38,609 bases of DNA from CBDVBZ01 sp965372355. Lineage in GTDB: Bacteria > Krumholzibacteriota > Krumholzibacteriia > WVZY01. The stretch spans positions 1 to 38,609 of the forward strand of contig CBDVBZ010000017.1 of the NCBI GenBank assembly GCA_965372355.1. Reading direction: 5' to 3'. Below, piece after piece: positions 16,822 to 24,995 of this stretch. Under the pieces are notes generated by a model. That model did no database searches. It was not told the origin of the DNA and worked only from the letters and a program-made list of their open reading frames with translations. The position numbers and the translations under genes were made by a program. Every line of letters starts with the position of its first letter. Positions within the stretch are counted from its first letter, which is position 1.

Positions 16822-16833
16822 GCACGATCGTGC
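16822..16833. repeat. Perfect 12-bp palindrome upstream of tRNA-Leu
   Basis: GCACGATCGTGC is a perfect palindrome 41 bases ahead of the tRNA-Leu gene. It is flanked by GGCGCC on both sides (16813-16818 and 16865-16870). It could be an operator or a processing-related hairpin in the tRNA leader. Confidence 0.4.
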
Positions 16834-16870
16834 TCCGATCGGCGCATGGGGGCCGGACAGACGGGCGCCA

Positions 16871-16959
<89 letters not shown>

Positions 16960-16980
16960 GGAACATTGGGGAGAACGGTT

Positions 16981-18300
16981 ATGGCAGAAGAACTGGCAGG
17001 TTCGGGGTCCGCGGAAAGAAAATTTACCGTAAAGGTGGCGGATGGTGGCGCGTGTAAACGTGTGCTCTCGATCGAGATACCCTCGGAGGAGCTCGATAGG
17101 GAGAAGGTCGCCGTGACGGCTGAGCTGCAGCGAGACCTAAAGGTACCCGGTTTTCGCAAGGGCAAAGTGCCCCGCAAATATATCGAAAAGAACTACAAAG
17201 AGGCAATTCACACGGATGCGGTCCGAAATCTGCTACCAAACGTCTATGAAGGCGCCCTGGTCCGCGAGGGGATAACCCCCATCAGCGAACCGAAGTTTGA
17301 CAACGTCAAGACCGAGGAAGAGGGCGACACCATTAGTTTCGATGTCACCGTCGAGGTACGGCCCGAGGTCACCATCGGGGGCTATCGTGGGATCAAAGTG
17401 AAAGTGCAGAAGAAGGAGATCAAGGACTCTGACGTGAATGGCGCACTCGAGCATCTCCGTGAAAGCATGGCCACGCTCCGTGTCGTGGACCGCGAAGCCC
17501 GTGAAGGGGATTTCGTGCTCGTCGACTATGGGCCGCTCCTCGAATCCGGTGAAATCGACAGCAAGCTCTTCGCCACCAACTATCCCGTTGACCTGTCCGG
17601 GCAGACCCTCCTCAAGGAGTTCCGCGAGGGGCTTATCGGGTTGAGCACCGGTGAGGACAAGGACATTTTTGTGCAGTATCCCGATGACTTCCCGGAAAAG
17701 GAAACGGCCGGCACCAGCAAAACGTTCCGTGTCAAGGTCAAGGAGATCAAGGAGAAGGAGCTTCCCGAGCTCGATGACGAATGGGCGAAGCGCGTTGGGG
17801 GCGACAAGTGTTCCACTCTGGAGGACCTCCGCCAACAGATAAGGACCGACCTCACGGAGGAGGAGGACAAAAGGGCCCATCACGAGGCCGAGGAACAGAT
17901 CATCGACAAGCTGATCGAGAAGAACGCGTTCGAAGTTCCCGATGCCATGGTGAACAACTACCTCCGTTCGATTCTGGATGACGACCGCAAACGGAGACCC
18001 AGTGTCCCCGACGAGACCGAGCGCGAGCGCGAAGTCACGGAACAGTTTCACGGCGTCGCTGTACATACTATTAAGAAATACTTTGTTCTGGAAGCGGTCG
18101 GGAAGCAGGAGCAGATCGAGGCCCGTACCGAGGATGTTGAAGCCAAGATAGACCAGCTGGCGAACGAGGGACGCCACGAGCCCGAAGAGGTCAAGGTGTA
18201 CTTCAGGAATCCACAGCGGCGAAGGAACCTCGAGAACGAGCTGCGCGATCGGAAGATTCTGGATTTCCTGCGTGAAAACGCCAATGTAAAGGTCGCATAG
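16981..18300 (+). CDS. tig: Trigger factor
   Basis: Ribosome-bound chaperone and peptidyl-prolyl isomerase that receives nascent chains. The 439 residues match the family. The N-terminal ribosome-binding domain has the signature VPGFRKGKVPRKYIEKNY (about residues 55-75; GFRKGKVP is the ribosome-docking loop). The central FKBP-like domain spans ~155-245 (GDFVLVDYGP). The C-terminal chaperone arms are long charged helices with many E, K and R. I start at the ATG at 16981 with GGGGAG 7 bases upstream. An open frame continues to 16918, but that part lies inside the tRNA-Leu gene. It opens the tig-clpP-clpX-lon cluster, an order widely conserved in bacteria. Confidence 0.95.
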   Translation: MAEELAGSGSAERKFTVKVADGGACKRVLSIEIPSEELDREKVAVTAELQRDLKVPGFRKGKVPRKYIEKNYKEAIHTDAVRNLLPNVYEGALVREGITPISEPKFDNVKTEEEGDTISFDVTVEVRPEVTIGGYRGIKVKVQKKEIKDSDVNGALEHLRESMATLRVVDREAREGDFVLVDYGPLLESGEIDSKLFATNYPVDLSGQTLLKEFREGLIGLSTGEDKDIFVQYPDDFPEKETAGTSKTFRVKVKEIKEKELPELDDEWAKRVGGDKCSTLEDLRQQIRTDLTEEEDKRAHHEAEEQIIDKLIEKNAFEVPDAMVNNYLRSILDDDRKRRPSVPDETEREREVTEQFHGVAVHTIKKYFVLEAVGKQEQIEARTEDVEAKIDQLANEGRHEPEEVKVYFRNPQRRRNLENELRDRKILDFLRENANVKVA

Positions 18301-18331
18301 CTTTTCGCTTCTGCGGGCATGTCGCAACGAC

Positions 18332-18337
18332 TATATT
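18332..18337 (+). promoter_or_regulatory. Possible -10 element before clpP
   Basis: TATATT (18332-18337) lies 3 bases before the first arm of the structured element upstream of clpP. No good -35 hexamer is found at 16-18 bases. The same TATATT occurs just before the copy at 34218. Transcripts starting here would begin within or just before the first hairpin. Confidence 0.35.
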
Positions 18338-18340
18338 ACA

Positions 18341-18435
18341 GTGTAGGACCGACCCAAGGGGTGGTCTTACACGCGCCGATTGGAACCCTTCCAGGGCAGG
18401 CTGAGGACCCTTCGGGTCGCAGTTCAACCGGGCGC
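18341..18435 (+). ncRNA. Structured leader element, copy 1 (upstream of clpP)
   Basis: A two-part fold. Hairpin 1 (18341-18372) pairs GTGTAGGACC with GGTCTTACAC. A bulged G separates this from a 4-bp apical stem ACCC/GGGT. Three bases later a long stem pairs GCGCC-GATT-g-GAAC (18373-18386) with GTTC-AA-CCG-GGCGC (18422-18435), with a bulged G opposite the UC/AA step. Inside it two small hairpins sit side by side, CCCT-tcc-AGGG and GACCC-ttc-GGGTC, which makes a three-way junction. The element ends 29 bases before the clpP ATG. Related copies occur at 22945 and 34218. It may be a cis-regulatory RNA or a dispersed repeat. Confidence 0.55.
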
Positions 18436-18464
18436 ACTCAAGAAAAGAAAGGAAACGAGGGAAA

Positions 18465-19082
18465 ATGTCCTACGTGCCAATACCGTACGTCATCGAACAG
18501 ACCGGTAGGGTCGAGCGATCCTATGATATCTACTCCCGGCTTCTCAAGGACCGCATCATATTCCTGGGGACGGCAATCGACGATATGGTAGCCAACGTGG
18601 TGATCGCCCAGATGCTGTTCCTCGAAGCGGAGGATGCGGAGAGGGACATCTATATCTATATCAACAGCCCCGGAGGCGTGATCTCATCGGGGATGGCGAT
18701 TTACGACACGCTCCAATATATCGCCCCCGATGTCGCAACGATCTGTATGGGCCAGGCGGCCAGTATGGCGGCCGTGCTCCTGGCGGCGGGTACCGAGGGC
18801 AAACGTTCGGTGCTCCCGCACGCGCGAGTCATGATCCACCAGCCTTCAGGCGGTTCTCAGGGCCAGGCGTCGAATATCGAGATCTATACCAAAGAGATCC
18901 TGTTGCTGCGCGACAAACTGAATGATGTTTTGGCCCGCCACACCAAGCAATCGGTGAAGAGAATCTCGAAGGACACGGATCGGGATTACTTCATGTCGGC
19001 AGAGGAAGCGCTCGAGTATGGACTAGTGGACAACATCTTCAAGCATAGATCAGACATCCCTAGTAAGGACAGCAGCGAGTAA
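18465..19082 (+). CDS. clpP: ATP-dependent Clp protease proteolytic subunit
   Basis: Serine protease that forms the tetradecameric barrel used by ClpX. The 205 residues carry the catalytic triad at the canonical spacing: Ser100 in GQAASMAA, His125 in MIHQPSGG and Asp174 in DTDRDYF. The N-terminal YVPIPYVIEQTGR and IYINSPGG segments are typical. The start has GAGGGAAA just upstream. It is followed 16 bases later by clpX, so the two are co-transcribed. A structured element and a TATATT box precede it, which suggests transcription independent of tig. Confidence 0.97.
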   Translation: MSYVPIPYVIEQTGRVERSYDIYSRLLKDRIIFLGTAIDDMVANVVIAQMLFLEAEDAERDIYIYINSPGGVISSGMAIYDTLQYIAPDVATICMGQAASMAAVLLAAGTEGKRSVLPHARVMIHQPSGGSQGQASNIEIYTKEILLLRDKLNDVLARHTKQSVKRISKDTDRDYFMSAEEALEYGLVDNIFKHRSDIPSKDSSE

Positions 19083-19098
19083 TCCTACAGGAGCCGCT

Positions 19099-20352
19099 AT
19101 GAAAAAGAAGATCGGAGCTCCTCAGATTCTGCGATGCTCGTTTTGCGGAAGGGGACAGGACGAGGTGACGAAGCTCATCTCGGGACCGTCCGTTTACATC
19201 TGCAACGAGTGTATCAAGCTCTGTAAGGATATTCTCGATGACGAGATCTCGGGGCAGAATCTCTTCGACGCGGAAGATTTCCCCAAGCCAAAAGAGATAA
19301 AGGAATTCCTCGACCTCTACGTTATTGGTCAGGAGGATGCGAAGGTCATCCTGGCGGTCGCCGTCTACAATCACTACAAGCGGATCATGCACGAGCGGAC
19401 CGCCGATGATGTCGAGATCGACAAGAGCAACATTCTCATGCTGGGGCCCACGGGCACCGGCAAGACGCTTCTCGCCCAGACACTGGCGAGGTTCCTTCGG
19501 GTGCCGTTTGCCATCGTCGACGCGACGACGTTTACCGAGGCCGGTTACGTCGGTGAAGACGTCGAGAACATTCTCCTCAAACTCTACCAGAACGCCGGCT
19601 CGTCCGTGGCCGCGACGGAGAAGGGGATCGTATACATCGATGAGCTGGACAAGATCGCGCGAAAAAGCGACAGTCCGTCGATCACACGCGATGTCTCGGG
19701 CGAGGGTGTTCAGCAGGCGCTGCTCAAGATGCTCGAGGGCACCGTTTGCAACGTACCCCCGCAGGGTGGCAGAAAGATCCCGCAGCAGAGCTATATCGAG
19801 ATCAACACCAAGAATATCCTCTTTGTCTGTGGTGGTTCGTTCGAGGGTCTGGACAAGATCATCGAGCAGCGGATTGGTAAGAAGGTCCTGGGATTCGGTG
19901 TGGAGAAACGAAGCCGAAAGGACGTCAGCCGCAGCGAAGTCCTCAAACAAATCGTGCCGGACGACCTGACCAAGTTCGGTCTGATACCCGAGCTGGTTGG
20001 GCGTATACCGGTTGTCGGGATCCTCAATGATCTCGACGAGGACATCCTGAAGGAGATTCTGGTCCGACCGAAAAACGCGCTCGTCAAACAGTATCAGAAG
20101 CTATTCGGCATGGAAGATGTCGAGCTGGCCTTCACGGATGATGCCCTGGCCGCTATCGCGAAGATCGCCCGCAAGCGCGAGACGGGTGCACGGGGGCTCC
20201 GATCGGTGATCGAGGACACGATGCTCCACATCATGTATGAGATCCCGTCGAAGCCCAATATCCGCAAGGTTGTCATCACCGGCGACACGATCCTCAAGAA
20301 CGTCCAACCTGAGATGGTCATTCAGCGCGACCGCCGCGCAAAAGAAGCCTGA
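19099..20352 (+). CDS. clpX: ATP-dependent Clp protease ATP-binding subunit ClpX
   Basis: AAA+ unfoldase that recognises substrates and feeds them to ClpP. The N-terminal zinc-binding domain has Cys13, Cys16, Cys35 and Cys38 in a CX2C-X18-CX2C arrangement. The Walker A motif GPTGTGKT is at 116-123, Walker B is in GIVYIDELDKIA, and the sensor/arginine-finger region includes ELVGRIPVV. The ClpP-docking loop is the expected I/L-G-F type, seen as LGFGVEK (around residues 264-270). At 417 residues it matches the family. It is preceded by an AGGAG site and lies downstream of clpP. Confidence 0.97.
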   Translation: MKKKIGAPQILRCSFCGRGQDEVTKLISGPSVYICNECIKLCKDILDDEISGQNLFDAEDFPKPKEIKEFLDLYVIGQEDAKVILAVAVYNHYKRIMHERTADDVEIDKSNILMLGPTGTGKTLLAQTLARFLRVPFAIVDATTFTEAGYVGEDVENILLKLYQNAGSSVAATEKGIVYIDELDKIARKSDSPSITRDVSGEGVQQALLKMLEGTVCNVPPQGGRKIPQQSYIEINTKNILFVCGGSFEGLDKIIEQRIGKKVLGFGVEKRSRKDVSRSEVLKQIVPDDLTKFGLIPELVGRIPVVGILNDLDEDILKEILVRPKNALVKQYQKLFGMEDVELAFTDDALAAIAKIARKRETGARGLRSVIEDTMLHIMYEIPSKPNIRKVVITGDTILKNVQPEMVIQRDRRAKEA

Positions 20353-20373
20353 TTCTCGTTGAAATAGACTCGA

Positions 20374-20458
20374 GCTGTGGGGGCGATGCTCGCCCTCGGG
20401 CGCCGAGCCCTCCCCGCAGCGACTCGCAAGGCACGGAAAGGGCTTGACTGCACCGTGC
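20374..20458 (+). other. Two large hairpins in the clpX-lon gap
   Basis: The 160-base gap holds two hairpins. The first (20374-20420) pairs GCTGTGGGGG with CCTCCCCGCAGC over ~10 bp and encloses GCTC/GAGC and GCC/GGC stems. The second (20431-20458) pairs GCACGG with CCGTGC around a 16-base loop. A TTGACT lies in that loop at 20444, with a weak TTAACT 17 bases on, a poor promoter candidate. The first hairpin could attenuate read-through from clpX; no T-tract follows it. This is not an obvious member of the three-copy element family. Confidence 0.4.
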
Positions 20459-20512
20459 GTAACCCATTAACTCCAACTAGCAAACTGACTAACGAACCGG
20501 CTGAAAGGAACA

Positions 20513-22942
20513 ATGGCAACTGTCGAAAAAGACAATGAAACCCTGGAAATCCCGGGCGTGCTTCCGGTCTTGCCGTTGCGCGACGTCGTGATATTTCCCG
20601 GTATGGTGACACCGTTGCTCGTGGGGCGGGCCAAGTCGCTCGTGTCGCTGGACGAGGCGATGAAGAAGGACCGTCTCATGCTCGTCGTCACCCAGCGCGA
20701 GATGTCCGTCGATGAGCCCACGCAGAAGGACCTCTACACGATCGGCACGGTTGTCAAGGTTCTTCAGGTTATGCGTCTCGTAGAGGGGACCATGCGGATA
20801 CTCGTCGAAGGCCTGTCGCGTGGCGAGGTCGAACGCTTCATATCGACAAAGCGGTTGTTGAAGGCGAAGGTGGGTCTTCGTACTTCGAAGCCGACGTCGG
20901 GCCGCAAAACCCAGGCGTTGGTCCGGAGCGTCTCGACGCAGTTCACCGAGTACGTTCAGCTCAACAAACGAATCCCCGAAGAGGTGCTCCGCACAGTCAT
21001 CTCGATCGAGGACTTCGACCGCCTCGCCGATTCCATCGCGGCGCACGTGATCACCAAGATCGAGATCAAACAGCCCATTCTCGAGGCGGTCGACCTCGAA
21101 AATCGCTGCAAAATCATCAGCCGTGTGCTCGCCGAGGAACTCGAGATTCTCAAGATCGAGAAGAAGATCGAGGGCGAGGTCAAAAGCCAGGTACAGAAGA
21201 ATCAGAAGGAATTTTATCTCCACGAGCAGCTGAAAGCGATCCGCAAAGAGCTCGGAGACAGCGCGGTCGATGAGATGTCGGAGCACGACGAGTTCAGGGA
21301 GAAGATCGAAAAGGCGGGGATGACACCCGAGGCGTACGAAGTGGCGATGAAGGAGTTCGATCGGCTGGTTCGCATGGCGGCGCTCTCGCCGGAGGCGACG
21401 GTGGTCAGAAACTACCTCGATACGCTTATCGCACTGCCGTGGCGTGTTCGGACCGAGGATCACCTCGACATACGCCGGGTCCGCAGACAGCTCGATGCGG
21501 ATCACTATGGTCTCAAGAAGGTCAAAGAGCGCATCGTGGAATTTCTCGCCGTGCTCAAGTTGTCGCGATCGATCAAAGGTCCTATTCTGTGTCTCGTTGG
21601 ACCGCCCGGTGTGGGCAAGACGTCCCTCGGCCGATCGATTGCCGATGCGTTGGGGAGACGGTTCATCCGGTTCTCGCTGGGCGGCGTCCGTGATGAGGCC
21701 GAGATCCGCGGTCATCGACGCACCTATATCGGTTCGATGCCGGGTCGTATCATCCAGTCACTGATCAAGGCGGAGTGCAAGAACCCAGTGATGCTGCTCG
21801 ACGAGGTGGACAAGATGGCGAGTGATTTTCGCGGCGATCCGGCGGCCGCGTTGCTCGAGGTGCTCGACCCGGAGCAGAATCACACGTTCAGCGATCACTA
21901 TCTGGAGGTCGAGTTCGATCTGAGCGAGATCATGTTTATCACAACGGCGAATGTGACCCACACGATTCCACACGCGCTCCAGGACCGTATGGAGACGATT
22001 CGTCTTCCCGGCTATCTGGAGACGGAAAAGGTAAAGATTGCCAAGGGCTATCTTCTGCCGAGGATGCTCGATCGTCACGGTCTCAAGAAGAGCAATATCG
22101 ATGCAAGCGATGCGGCGATTCGCAAGATCATTCAGCTCTACACGCGCGAATCGGGAGTGAGAAATCTCGAGCGTGAACTTTCGCGGGTGCTCAGAAAGGT
22201 CGCCGTGAGCATCGCGACGGGGAAGGGGTCATCGGTCGCGTTGTCGACCAAGAATCTTAGCCGCTATCTCGGCATCCCCCACTATACGGAGAAGGAGATA
22301 TCATCCAAGGAGATGGTGGGAGAGGTGACCGGCCTGGCGTGGACGAGCTCGGGCGGGGATATCCTGAGGATCGAGGTGGGTTTTATGCCCGGCACGGGTA
22401 AATTCTCGCTGACCGGACTGCTGGGGGATACGATGAAGGAATCCGCGCAGATCGCACTCAGCTACGCGCGGAGTCTCGCGAGAACCCTGCCGCTCAAGAA
22501 GAGCTTCTTCAACGAAATGGATGTCCACATTCACGTGCCCGAAGGCGCGATACCCAAGGATGGCCCCAGTGCCGGGATAGCGATTACGACCGCGCTGGTG
22601 TCCAGTTTCTTTGGCATTCCCGTTAAGAAGAACATTGCGATGACGGGCGAGATGACGTTGAATGGCGGAGTTCTGGCGGTCGGCGGACTCAACGAAAAGA
22701 CGGTAGCTGCACTGCGGGCGGGTGTCAAAGAGGTCATCATCCCCAAGGCGGTCTCGCAGGTTGTCAAGGAGCTGCCAAAAGAGGTGCGGGAAGGGCTCAA
22801 GATTCACACCGTTGCCGATATTCGCGATGTTCTCAGGCTTGCCCTCACACGGCCGTTGCCTCGTGCGCCGAGGAAGTCGGCCAAGCGTCCTGCCGAGGTG
22901 GGTTTCTTCGAGTACATGGAAGATTCGACAATGGCCCACTAG
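20513..22942 (+). CDS. lon: ATP-dependent Lon protease
   Basis: Soluble AAA+ protease degrading misfolded and regulatory proteins. The 809 residues contain the N-terminal substrate-binding LAN domain (beginning LPVLPLRDVVIFPGM), a coiled-coil helical region (~190-260, KIEGEVKSQVQKNQKEFYL), and the AAA+ module with Walker A GPPGVGKT at 363-370 and Walker B VMLLDEVDKM. The C-terminal Lon protease domain has the catalytic dyad Ser686 in DGPSAGIA and Lys729 in GLNEKT; the 43-residue separation equals that in E. coli Lon. AAAGGAA is about 5 bases before the ATG. It is fourth in the tig-clpP-clpX-lon run. Confidence 0.97.
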   Translation: MATVEKDNETLEIPGVLPVLPLRDVVIFPGMVTPLLVGRAKSLVSLDEAMKKDRLMLVVTQREMSVDEPTQKDLYTIGTVVKVLQVMRLVEGTMRILVEGLSRGEVERFISTKRLLKAKVGLRTSKPTSGRKTQALVRSVSTQFTEYVQLNKRIPEEVLRTVISIEDFDRLADSIAAHVITKIEIKQPILEAVDLENRCKIISRVLAEELEILKIEKKIEGEVKSQVQKNQKEFYLHEQLKAIRKELGDSAVDEMSEHDEFREKIEKAGMTPEAYEVAMKEFDRLVRMAALSPEATVVRNYLDTLIALPWRVRTEDHLDIRRVRRQLDADHYGLKKVKERIVEFLAVLKLSRSIKGPILCLVGPPGVGKTSLGRSIADALGRRFIRFSLGGVRDEAEIRGHRRTYIGSMPGRIIQSLIKAECKNPVMLLDEVDKMASDFRGDPAAALLEVLDPEQNHTFSDHYLEVEFDLSEIMFITTANVTHTIPHALQDRMETIRLPGYLETEKVKIAKGYLLPRMLDRHGLKKSNIDASDAAIRKIIQLYTRESGVRNLERELSRVLRKVAVSIATGKGSSVALSTKNLSRYLGIPHYTEKEISSKEMVGEVTGLAWTSSGGDILRIEVGFMPGTGKFSLTGLLGDTMKESAQIALSYARSLARTLPLKKSFFNEMDVHIHVPEGAIPKDGPSAGIAITTALVSSFFGIPVKKNIAMTGEMTLNGGVLAVGGLNEKTVAALRAGVKEVIIPKAVSQVVKELPKEVREGLKIHTVADIRDVLRLALTRPLPRAPRKSAKRPAEVGFFEYMEDSTMAH

Positions 22943-22944
22943 TT

Positions 22945-23022
22945 CGTGACGCTGACGCCGAAGGCGCAGCGTTACGTGTGCCGGTTGGAGTTGACGGCCA
23001 GAGGCCGCAGCTCAACCGTCAC
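22945..23022 (+). ncRNA. Structured element, copy 2 (between lon and engB)
   Basis: Hairpin 1 (22945-22976) pairs CGTGACGCTG with CAGCGTTACG (one G-T pair) and, past a bulged A, CGCC-gaa-GGCG. The second stem pairs 22978-22991 (GTGCCGGTT-g-GAGT) with 23010-23022 (GCTC-AA-CCGTCAC). It keeps the bulged G next to the UU/AA step and encloses CGGCC-aga-GGCCG. The arms GTGACGCT and AGCGTTAC are identical to those of copy 3 at 34219. The right strand CGCAGCTCAACCG closely matches CGCAGTTCAACCG of copy 1. It begins 2 bases after the lon stop codon and ends 17 bases before the engB GTG. No -10 box is seen at this copy. Confidence 0.55.
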
Positions 23023-23039
23023 CGGACTGATCAGCCCCA

Positions 23040-23627
23040 GTGAAGATCAAAGACCTCAAATATATTGGCTCGTACGCGAGCAGCCAGACACTCCCCAAGG
23101 CGCTTGGGCCGGAGGTTGTCTTTGTCGGGCGGTCGAACGTGGGCAAGTCGACGCTGATAAACGCGCTCGTTGGGCGGCGCAATATCGCGCGGACCTCCAA
23201 TAAGCCGGGCAAGACGCGGACGGCGAATTTTTACTCGGTGAACGAGACGTTTTGCTTTGTGGATGTGCCGGGCTACGGTTATGCGAAGGTGTCGAAATCA
23301 GAGCGCGCCCGATGGCGCCGCCTGATCGCCGGTTATCTCACGAGTCGCGAACCGCTGGTCGGCGTCGTTCAGCTCCTGGACATTCGTCACGATCCGAGCA
23401 CCGAGGACCAGAATATCTCGGAGATACTCCACGACGTTGGCAAACCGGTGTGTTTTGTCTTCAACAAGACCGACAAGGTCAAGAAGCGCGAGATCGATTC
23501 GCGGATTGTGTCGCACCTCGGTGCGCTGACGACGGATGAACGCGATGGCGTCATTGCGTTCTCCGCGGAGACCGGGGCCGGCAAAAAGGCTGTGTGGGCG
23601 TGGATCGAGGCCGTGCTTTCGCTTTGA
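23040..23627 (+). CDS. engB: Ribosome biogenesis GTPase EngB (YihA/YsxC)
   Basis: TRAFAC GTPase needed for large-subunit ribosome assembly. All G motifs are visible: G1 GRSNVGKST (about 30-38), G2 threonine in KPGKTRTAN, G3 DVPGYG, G4 NKTDK and G5 SAETG. The 195 residues match the family length. The start is the GTG at 23040; the N-terminus MKIKDLKYIGSYAS fits EngB, but no clear ribosome-binding site is visible. Initiation may depend on coupling or on the structured element ending 17 bases upstream. Its stop codon overlaps the -35 region of the next promoter. Confidence 0.95.
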   Translation: MKIKDLKYIGSYASSQTLPKALGPEVVFVGRSNVGKSTLINALVGRRNIARTSNKPGKTRTANFYSVNETFCFVDVPGYGYAKVSKSERARWRRLIAGYLTSREPLVGVVQLLDIRHDPSTEDQNISEILHDVGKPVCFVFNKTDKVKKREIDSRIVSHLGALTTDERDGVIAFSAETGAGKKAVWAWIEAVLSL

Positions 23628-23651
23628 TTCTCCGCTGCAACAGGCTATAAT
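23624..23651 (+). promoter_or_regulatory. Sigma70-type promoter for the aminotransferase operon
   Basis: TTGATT (23624-23629) overlaps the engB stop codon. A perfect TATAAT (23646-23651) follows after 16 bases. Transcription would begin near 23658, about 85 bases before the aminotransferase GTG, and would read the nitrilase-family gene and serA. Confidence 0.65.
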
Positions 23652-23742
23652 CCCTCCCAAATCGTCTGATTGTTTACCGTGGAGCGCACGCTTTTGTGAC
23701 AACTCCGGGAACCGACCGTCTTTTACCCAAGAGGATACTCAA

Positions 23743-24876
23743 GTGGAATCCAAGAAGCTGTTTACCCCCGGTCCGACCCAGGTGCCCGCGCGGGTCCTGG
23801 AGACCATGGCACGACCGGTCTTCCATCACCGGACCAAGGAGTTTCGGGCGATCCATCGCGAGGCGCTCGAGGGTCTCCGAGCCGTCTACAAGACGAAGAA
23901 CCCCGTTCTCATCCTGACGTCGTCCGGCACCGGTGCGATGGAAGCGGCGATGGTCAACCTTACTCACCCGGGCGAAAAGACGCTGGTCAACATCTGCGGC
24001 AAGTTCAGCGACCGCTGGCGTGAGTTGGGTCAGGCGTATGGTCTTGACCTCGTCACGCTCGAGGCGAAATGGGGGGATCCCGTCTCACCGGACGAGATGA
24101 GGAAGAAGTTCGAGGCCCATCCGGATATCTCGATTGTTTTCACAACGCACTGTGAGACCTCGACGGGCGTTCTCCAGGATGTCAAGACGATGTCGCGTAT
24201 CGCGCACGACAACGGGGCGCTCATGGTTGTAGACGGCATCACGAGTCTGGGTTCGCAGGTCGTGGAGACGGATGACTGGCGTCTCGATGTGGTGATCGGC
24301 GGGTCGCAGAAGGGTTTTATGATGCCGCCGGGGCTCGCATTCTTGTCGGTGTCGGATTCGGCACGCGAACGGATGGAAGGCAACGGCCACCCGGTCTACT
24401 ACTTCGATCTCCGCAAGGCGCTCCGGTCGTATGAGACGGACGACACGCCGTGGACACCGGCGATGACCCTGGTGATTGCGCTCAACGAGGCGCTGAAGAT
24501 GATGCGCGAGGAAGGCCTGGAGAATGTGATTCGCCGCCACACTCGCAACGCAAAGGCGGTTCGCCTTGCCGCCAAGGCCCTCGGTCTGAAGCTTCTCGCG
24601 TCGATTCCCGCCAATGCGACGACTGCAGTGATTCCGCCGGAAGGGACGGCCAACGATATCCGGTCACACCTCGACAGCGTCTATGGTGTCAAGATCGCCG
24701 GCGGCCAGGCTGAGCTCAAAGGCAAGATCCTCCGTCTGGGCCATCTCGGCTACTACTTCGAGACGGACATGTACACAATGATCGCGGCGCTCGAGGCCAC
24801 ACTGTATGATCTCGGGATCAACAAGACGATGGGAAAGGGACTCGAAGCGCTGCTGCATCACTTTCGTGATGAGTAG
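23743..24876 (+). CDS. Class V aminotransferase (serine/alanine-glyoxylate aminotransferase family)
   Basis: PLP-dependent aminotransferase of fold type I. Of the 377 residues, the N-terminal KKLFTPGPTQVPARVLETM and the glycine loop SSGTGAMEAAM are diagnostic, and Lys190 in VIGGSQKGFM forms the PLP aldimine. The start is the GTG at 23743 with GAGG 8 bases upstream. An open frame extends to 23536 but runs into engB. It is followed by a nitrilase-family gene and serA. Members of this family next to serA are thought to transaminate 3-phosphohydroxypyruvate or pyruvate in serine metabolism. So the inferred role is serine synthesis or serine-glyoxylate exchange. A glyoxylate-only role remains possible. 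Confidence 0.9.
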   Translation: MESKKLFTPGPTQVPARVLETMARPVFHHRTKEFRAIHREALEGLRAVYKTKNPVLILTSSGTGAMEAAMVNLTHPGEKTLVNICGKFSDRWRELGQAYGLDLVTLEAKWGDPVSPDEMRKKFEAHPDISIVFTTHCETSTGVLQDVKTMSRIAHDNGALMVVDGITSLGSQVVETDDWRLDVVIGGSQKGFMMPPGLAFLSVSDSARERMEGNGHPVYYFDLRKALRSYETDDTPWTPAMTLVIALNEALKMMREEGLENVIRRHTRNAKAVRLAAKALGLKLLASIPANATTAVIPPEGTANDIRSHLDSVYGVKIAGGQAELKGKILRLGHLGYYFETDMYTMIAALEATLYDLGINKTMGKGLEALLHHFRDE

Positions 24877-24885
24877 TCTGGGCGT

Positions 24886-24975
24886 CGCGTGACATAGTTG
24901 CTCCGTTCCCGGTCCGATAAGGCCGTCTGAAGATCAGAGGCCGCTGCGGAAGTCGCGTCAGAACCACGTCACGCG
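24886..24975 (+). other. Inverted-repeat leader of the nitrilase-family gene
   Basis: The 119-base gap contains an 8-bp perfect inverted repeat CGCGTGAC (24886-24893) and GTCACGCG (24968-24975) at its two ends. Inside is a hairpin GGCC-g-TCTGA-aga-TCAGA-GGCC (about 24922-24942) with one bulged G. The architecture, an outer stem around an inner hairpin with a bulged G, recalls the three-copy element but the sequence does not match it. No promoter is evident. Confidence 0.35.
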
Positions 24976-24995
24976 GTGCTCACACTCGACCAACA

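Noticed and set aside
18341..18435. A known riboswitch (TPP, SAM, cobalamin, c-di-GMP, ykkC types)
   Set aside because: None of the consensus cores I remember for these classes is present, and the downstream genes do not fit their ligands.
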